Assembly: GCA_016933275.1 (NCBI GenBank)
Contig: JAFGBI010000069.1
Location: forward strand, 1-37,896
DNA: 37,896 nt
Origin: Polyangiaceae bacterium
GTDB lineage: Bacteria; Myxococcota_A; Polyangia; Polyangiales; Polyangiaceae
Direction of reading: 5' to 3'
Of the stretch, positions 33,474 through 37,896 are shown one piece after another. How positions within the stretch are numbered: position 1 is the first letter of the stretch; each line of letters opens with the position of its first letter. The notes below the pieces were generated by a model, which was not told the origin of the DNA, made no database searches, and saw only the letters and a program-made list of their open reading frames with translations. The translations under genes were made by a program, and so were the position numbers.

Positions 33474-34706
33474 TCATGCCTTCTTCATTCGCTCGAATTC
33501 CTCGACGAATTCCCAATCGGCGATGAGGTGCTTCTTGAGGAGCAGCGAGAGCAGCGCGGCGAAGAGCGGCTCCCACTGCGAGGCTTCACCGAGCACCGCG
33601 CTCGCATCCGCACCGTGCGCCGCCGCGCGCAGCGCGCTGACCAGATCGCGTGCCGTGAGCGACGACGCATCGCTACTCTCGTTCGCCCGCGCGCTGGTTT
33701 CGGGGTGGGCGCGAGCGGGCAGCGTGACGTGAGTGCCATCCAGCAACGTCAGGGTGATGAGCCGCGGCCGAGTCCCACGCTTGGGGTGTGGCATGGAGGA
33801 CTCCCGGACGGGAATCGGGATCCCGCTGTCGGGCTCGCCCTCCTCCGCGGGGCCGGCCCCGCCAATTCCTCGGACCTCGCCATGGGCAGCACCGGCGGGG
33901 GCCGAACGACCGACAGTCGTCACCTGCGCGGATGCGAGCGAACGCTCCGGCGAAACCACCGTCACCAGTCCGCCCACCCGCCCGGCGGAGGCAGGAGCAA
34001 TCTCGATCGTGGCGCTCGCGGCCTGGGAGACGGGAACCGCGGCGGTGTTCGAGGCAACCTCGTCCGCATTGGACTGAGGGACCGCCGAACGTCCCGGCTC
34101 CGACCGCGACCCGGCTGGCGCGCTGGCGGCCGGCGGGGCCACGGCCGTCTCCGCCGCTTCCCGCTGCACCACGGGCGCCGCCGCAGCCGCGACAGGGAAC
34201 GCCTCGCCAACGGTCTCCGCTGACGAACGAGCGCTCGGGTTGGACTCGGGGCTCAGCGAGGGCCGCGCGTAGTAGGCGCGGATGGCCGCCCGAATATCGG
34301 AGGGCGCGGCGATCATACCGCGGACCGGTAAGCCCGCGAAGAGCGCCACCTCATCGCGAGCCCGGTCGTCGCTGGGATCGTCCATCGCGACGTAGAGGGT
34401 CTCGCCGACACCGCGCACTCGGCGAACGAAGATGGGGACCAAGCAGTACTTCTCGGCGATTTCACGCGGCACGAGGTTGAGCAGCGGTCGTGAGAAATCA
34501 ATGTGGTAGAGCGATACCCAGGGCACGGCAAGCTGCTGACTGAGGATCTGGGTCACCTGGGTCTCGGTGACGTATCCCGATTCCGCCAGCAGGGTCCCGA
34601 GGCGTCGTCCGTCGCGTTTCTGGAGTTCCAGCACGTCGTCGAGCTGCTGACGCGTGATCACCTTGGCATCGACCAAGAGCTCACCGAGACGCACCCGCTC
34701 ACCCAT
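33474..34706 (-). CDS. MshEN (GspE N-terminal) domain protein
   Basis: This 410-residue protein opens with a GspE/PilB N-terminal domain: RLGELLVDAKVITRQQLDDVL, RRLGTLLAESGYVTE, ILSQQLAVPWVSL, LNLVPREIAEKYCLVPIF and LYVAMDDPSD (residues 1-145). This fold binds c-di-GMP in some family members (MshE), through two RLGxxLxxxG-type motifs that are recognisable here. No secretion ATPase domain follows. Instead there is an Ala/Pro/Ser-rich linker of about 150 residues and a C-terminal unit ending LLLKKHLIADWEFVEEFERMKK. It may be a c-di-GMP-responsive adaptor. ATG 34706 was chosen; an in-frame GTG at 34715 is possible. Confidence 0.88.
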   Translation of the reverse strand: MGERVRLGELLVDAKVITRQQLDDVLELQKRDGRRLGTLLAESGYVTETQVTQILSQQLAVPWVSLYHIDFSRPLLNLVPREIAEKYCLVPIFVRRVRGVGETLYVAMDDPSDDRARDEVALFAGLPVRGMIAAPSDIRAAIRAYYARPSLSPESNPSARSSAETVGEAFPVAAAAAPVVQREAAETAVAPPAASAPAGSRSEPGRSAVPQSNADEVASNTAAVPVSQAASATIEIAPASAGRVGGLVTVVSPERSLASAQVTTVGRSAPAGAAHGEVRGIGGAGPAEEGEPDSGIPIPVRESSMPHPKRGTRPRLITLTLLDGTHVTLPARAHPETSARANESSDASSLTARDLVSALRAAAHGADASAVLGEASQWEPLFAALLSLLLKKHLIADWEFVEEFERMKKA

Positions 34707-35037
34707 CGTCGCCACAGGCTACCCCATGCCTCCGCGAAGGGCATCCACCCCGTGACGGAGACCGCCCGCGGACCATCCGCGACGGAGCGCCCCATCCCGT
34801 CCACGGGCCGCAGCGAGGATGAGCTGGCCTCACCGTTCCCTCGCCACCAGGAGGATTGGTCGACGGCGACGGTGAGTCCCCGCGCCCGGGTGCCTGGCCC
34901 GGCGGCCAGGCCAGCGTCTCGATGGTCAGTGGGGCTGACCGACTTGCGTGCCCACCGCGCTGGATTTCGGATTATGCTCGGCTTTGTTCGCTTCGAAGTG
35001 TCAACCGCCGCCGGCCGTGTTCTGAATCCGCCCCTAA
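34707..35037. promoter_or_regulatory. Divergent region with 8-bp hairpin upstream of kinase gene
   Basis: This 331-bp region separates the MshEN gene (minus) and the kinase gene (plus). It has a perfect hairpin at 34892-34911 (GCCTGGCC-CGGC-GGCCAGGC), which could be an operator or attenuator. A less GC-rich patch at about 34968-35035 (GGATTATGCTCGGCTTTG) precedes the kinase ATG, which has no clear ribosome-binding site, so the kinase mRNA may have a very short leader. No promoter is called with confidence. Confidence 0.45.
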
Positions 35038-37704
35038 ATGCACTCCGAGACCCCCTCCTCCTCCTGCCCCCAGTGCGGCACGCCCTTCCCGGCGGGTCAG
35101 CAGTATTGCGCGGCGTGTGGGTTCCCGGTGGGCACGATGCGGTCCGCGACCGACGACAGATTCGTGGGTCGAACGCTCCCCGGCGGGTACCACATCCTCG
35201 ACCTCATCAGCGTCGGCGGCATGGGCCGGGTGTACCGAGCCGAACAGAGCATGCTCGGCCGTACGGTCGCGGTGAAGATCATCCACCCGCACCTGCTGTC
35301 GGACGAGAACTCGGCCGTTAGATTCTTGACCGAGGCGCGGGCCGCGTCCCAGCTCAACCATCCGAACTCGATCGCCGTCTTCGACTTCGGTCGTACCGAC
35401 GACGGGCAGCCCTACATCGTGATGGAGTTTCTGCGCGGCAAGGACCTCGCGCGCGTCGCCTACGAAGAAGGGCCGCTGCCGTTCGCTCGGATCGTGGACG
35501 TACTGCGGCAGGTCCTCGCCGCCCTGGGCGAGGCTCACGATCTTGGCATCATCCACCGCGACCTGAAGCCGGAGAACATCGTGCTGGCGCCGCTCCGACG
35601 CGGCGGGGATTTCGTCAAGGTCCTCGATTTCGGTCTCGCCAAGCTGAAGGCCGACACCGCGAACCCGGGGGTGACTAGTCCGGGCATCGTCTGTGGCACG
35701 CCCGACTACATGGCCCCCGAACAGGGCCGCGGTGATCCCATCGACGGCCGCAGCGACCTCTACGCGCTCGGCGTCGTGCTGTTCCAGCTGCTCACCGGAC
35801 GGCTGCCGTTCGAGGCCGAAAGCCCAACGCAAGTGGTAATGATGCACTTGTCGATCCCGATCCCGGATCCGCGACAGGTCGCCCCTGAACGCGGCATTCC
35901 GGCCACCCTGGTCGACGTTACCCTGCGGGCCCTCGAGAAGGACCCGGCCCGGCGATATCAGGACGCTGCCGAGTTCTCGGACAGCCTTCGGGATGCGCTG
36001 GACGAGGCCGCCGCGCGGCCGTCCCGGATTTCCCACCTCCCGAGCGGGGCGCCCGCCGCACCCGCCGTCGTCTGCCCGACCTGTGGACACACCGTGCCGA
36101 CGACCAAATTCTGTGGCGAGTGCGGGGCTCCGCTGGCCGCGGTCCACAGCGCGGACAACCTCTCCGCAGCGCTGCTGCCCTTGCCGATGGTGGGTCGTGA
36201 GGATGATATCTCCTGGCTCGAGGAGCGCCGCCGCGAGGCCGACGATGCCGCAGTCGGCGCGCGACTGGTCGCCGAGTCCGGTGCAGGCAAGACCCGCCTG
36301 ATGAACGAGTTCGCGAACCGCGTCGAGTCCGCGGGGGATTTCGTCGTCCGCGCGAGTCCCGACCCATACTGGGCCGAGGTCGCGTACCACACGGTGCGGG
36401 AGGTCATCCTCGAGCTCACGGGGCAAGCGGAGCAGACGTTGCTCGAGACGGAGGGGCGGCGCGCAACCGCCGAGGTGCGGCGCGGCCTCGAGATCATCCT
36501 CAGCGGTATGGCGCCGAGGAGTGATCGCCGCTCCCCCGTCGAGCGGCGTCACGCGGTGGCGGAGGCGCTCCGGTGGGCGGCAATCGTAGCGACCGAGCAC
36601 AGCGGCGCCCGGATCCTCCTCTGCGTCGACGAGCTTCATCGCGTCGATGTCCCTAGCCGACAAGCGATCGCCGACCTCCTCGCCGATCCTCCGCGGTGCT
36701 CCCTGCTCGTCCTGGCCACCCATGTTCCTGGCTTCGATTCGGGCTGGGGTTCGGAGCACCCGGCGCGCATCGTCACCGGCCTCTCACCACCCGCCGCGAC
36801 GCGGCTGATCCCGGCCAACAAGTCCGGCGACCGCGTCCGGGCGCTGGACGGCGATGGGCGCGGCATCATGCCGATGTACGTCGAGCAACTCGTCCGCCAC
36901 ACGCAGGAAATCGGCGGCGATCCCCCGCCGCGACTCGTGGACCTGATCGCGCAGCGAATCGACTTTCTGGAGCAGAACGCCCGCATCTTGCTCCAGGCAC
37001 TGGCAGTGCTCGGCGACCGCGTCGATCCCAAGCTGCTCGGCAAGCTCGTCCCCAAGCAGCTCGACGTCGGCCCCATCCTCGAGACGTTGGAGGGGAGGGG
37101 CATGATCGAGCGCGCGGGCGCGCTGATTTCGACGGCGCATCCCCTCCTCCACGAGATCGTTCTGCTCGGAACGCCAGCGGCTGTCCGGCGCGATCTTCAC
37201 ACGAAGGCCCTACGTATCTGGGAGAAGCGGACGGCGCCGCTGGAGGTGCGAGCCCTGCACGCCTACCACGCGAACGAGGCGTTCTCGGCGCTGCTCCTCC
37301 TCGAGCAGGTCGCGGAGCGCGCAGCCTCCCGCGGGGACCTCACGTCCGAGATCCTCGCCCTTCGCCGAGGCCTTGAGCTCGCTCGGCATGAGCTCTCGCG
37401 CGGTGAGCTCGACGATCCGCTCCAGGCGATGCTGATCTTCGGTCGCAAACTGGGGGCCGCGTTGGCACGATCGGGCGCGTACGCCGACGCCGAGGGCGTG
37501 CTGCGCGAGGCGCTGGACATCGCTGGACCAAGCAGCCCGGATCGCGCGCGCGTCCTCGGGGTGCTCGCGGAGGTCGCTCACGGCAGACAGCGCTCGGACG
37601 AGGCGCTGACGTACCTCGACCAAGCGATCGACGCGGCCCGGCAATCGGGTGCAAACCAGCTCGAGTCCACTCTCCACAGCACGCGCGCAGCCTGGGAGCT
37701 CTGA
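35038..37704 (+). CDS. Ser/Thr kinase with zinc ribbons, AAA ATPase and helical repeats
   Basis: This 888-residue multidomain regulator carries an N-terminal zinc ribbon (Cys10, Cys13, Cys24, Cys27). A complete Hanks-type kinase domain follows (about residues 50-320): GGMGRVY loop, Lys80 in [14 protein letters not shown] at 173-180, DFG at 197-199 and APEQ. A second zinc ribbon (Cys346, Cys349, Cys359, Cys362) leads to an AAA-type ATPase (Walker A ESGAGKTR at 413-420; Walker [10 protein letters not shown] near 525). The C-terminal 200 residues are TPR-like helical repeats. No membrane helix is present, so it is cytoplasmic. Such kinases with adenylate-cyclase-type AAA domains are typical of myxobacteria; substrates are unknown. 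ATG 35038 lacks a clear ribosome-binding site. Confidence 0.93.
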   Translation: MHSETPSSSCPQCGTPFPAGQQYCAACGFPVGTMRSATDDRFVGRTLPGGYHILDLISVGGMGRVYRAEQSMLGRTVAVKIIHPHLLSDENSAVRFLTEARAASQLNHPNSIAVFDFGRTDDGQPYIVMEFLRGKDLARVAYEEGPLPFARIVDVLRQVLAALGEAHDLGIIHRDLKPENIVLAPLRRGGDFVKVLDFGLAKLKADTANPGVTSPGIVCGTPDYMAPEQGRGDPIDGRSDLYALGVVLFQLLTGRLPFEAESPTQVVMMHLSIPIPDPRQVAPERGIPATLVDVTLRALEKDPARRYQDAAEFSDSLRDALDEAAARPSRISHLPSGAPAAPAVVCPTCGHTVPTTKFCGECGAPLAAVHSADNLSAALLPLPMVGREDDISWLEERRREADDAAVGARLVAESGAGKTRLMNEFANRVESAGDFVVRASPDPYWAEVAYHTVREVILELTGQAEQTLLETEGRRATAEVRRGLEIILSGMAPRSDRRSPVERRHAVAEALRWAAIVATEHSGARILLCVDELHRVDVPSRQAIADLLADPPRCSLLVLATHVPGFDSGWGSEHPARIVTGLSPPAATRLIPANKSGDRVRALDGDGRGIMPMYVEQLVRHTQEIGGDPPPRLVDLIAQRIDFLEQNARILLQALAVLGDRVDPKLLGKLVPKQLDVGPILETLEGRGMIERAGALISTAHPLLHEIVLLGTPAAVRRDLHTKALRIWEKRTAPLEVRALHAYHANEAFSALLLLEQVAERAASRGDLTSEILALRRGLELARHELSRGELDDPLQAMLIFGRKLGAALARSGAYADAEGVLREALDIAGPSSPDRARVLGVLAEVAHGRQRSDEALTYLDQAIDAARQSGANQLESTLHSTRAAWEL

Positions 37705-37793
37705 CCACCGACCCCACCCGACCGGGTCAGAGGGGGGCCGATGCGTTCGGGAGGAGCCATCAGGCTAGATGCTGCGTCATGTCAACGAGCCAA

Positions 37794-37896
37794 GCCGGCG
37801 GAGCCGGAGCCAAACAGGCCGGGCCATCAGCGGTCTGCGGTCGGCGGTCGGCGGTCGGCGGTCGGCGGTCGGCGGTCGGCGGTCGGCGGTCGGCGG
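37794..37896 (+). repeat. Hairpin-heptamer repeat at window end
   Basis: It begins GCCGGCGGAGCCGGAGCC (hairpin CCGGC-GGA-GCCGG), then AAACAGGCCGGGCCATCAG, then a run of about eight GCGGTCG-type heptamers reaching the window end. The hairpin lies 90 bases after the kinase stop, in the kinase orientation. The array is cut by the window edge, so its full length is unknown. Confidence 0.85.

Noticed and set aside
37794..37896. CRISPR array
   Set aside because: The repeat is a direct 7-bp tandem without spacers, and no cas genes are present.

Overview
This is a GC-rich window (about 68-70% by eye) from what is most likely a myxobacterium or a close relative in Myxococcota. The basis is gene content: a Ser/Thr kinase fused to zinc ribbons, an AAA ATPase and helical repeats; a FecR/VIT/vWA/TPR surface protein; an AgmX/PglI-type C-terminal domain; an MshEN protein; several Cys-lipoproteins, one with a long TGG-rich repeat tract; and many single genes on alternating strands. 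No rRNA, tRNA, CRISPR array or complete prophage was seen. Family assignments come from motif recognition, without database searches.

Layout, left to right. Positions 1-707 hold repeats and no convincing gene. A receiver-like protein (708-1154) converges on a minus-strand pair: an EVE-domain protein (3286-3783) and a two-lobed BrxD/DUF2791-like ATPase (1106-3202). Next come a repeat-rich lipoprotein (4133-5212) and an 869-residue unknown protein with a P-loop-like motif that has Arg in place of Lys (5660-8269). Minus-strand genes follow for a FadJ-like protein that has lost key catalytic residues (9084-11309) and a coiled-coil membrane protein (8251-8997). An acidic lipoprotein is translationally coupled to a trypsin-like protease with a beta-rich C-terminus (11699-13731). 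A minus-strand group encodes YggX, a coupled lipoprotein and a TetR regulator (13753-15771). A very large FecR/VIT/vWA/TPR protein occupies 16288-20529.

The central minus-strand block (20769-26456) contains a PDZ/GspC-like protein, HflC and HflK, a DUF3293 protein and a two-component pair. It ends at a decayed IS630-type transposase gene (about 26640-27400). Beyond it lie xseA and a glycogen-debranching-type enzyme in an ATGA-overlapping pair (27925-31469), the AgmX/PglI-like protein (31734-33359), the MshEN protein (33474-34706) and the multidomain Ser/Thr kinase (35038-37704).

The most notable observation is a family of small non-coding repeats. Three copies of an element whose core is exactly 112 bp (129-240, 15838-15949, 27081-27192) have matching inverted ends of the form GAGCACCGA(T/A)C(G/C)GG. 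One copy lies inside the IS630 transposase reading frame, bounded by TA dinucleotides and followed by two 42-bp tail units. This looks like a miniature inverted-repeat element and gives a datable insertion. A second family (about 20614, 21853-21902, 37794-37896, and probably 1-24) joins a CCGGC-GGA-GCCGG hairpin to runs of the heptamer GCGGTC(A/G), and each complete copy sits in the same orientation just downstream of a gene. The best candidate for an undescribed protein system is the EVE plus tandem ATPase/pseudo-ATPase pair facing a degenerate receiver protein; a defence or nucleic-acid-surveillance role is only an inference.
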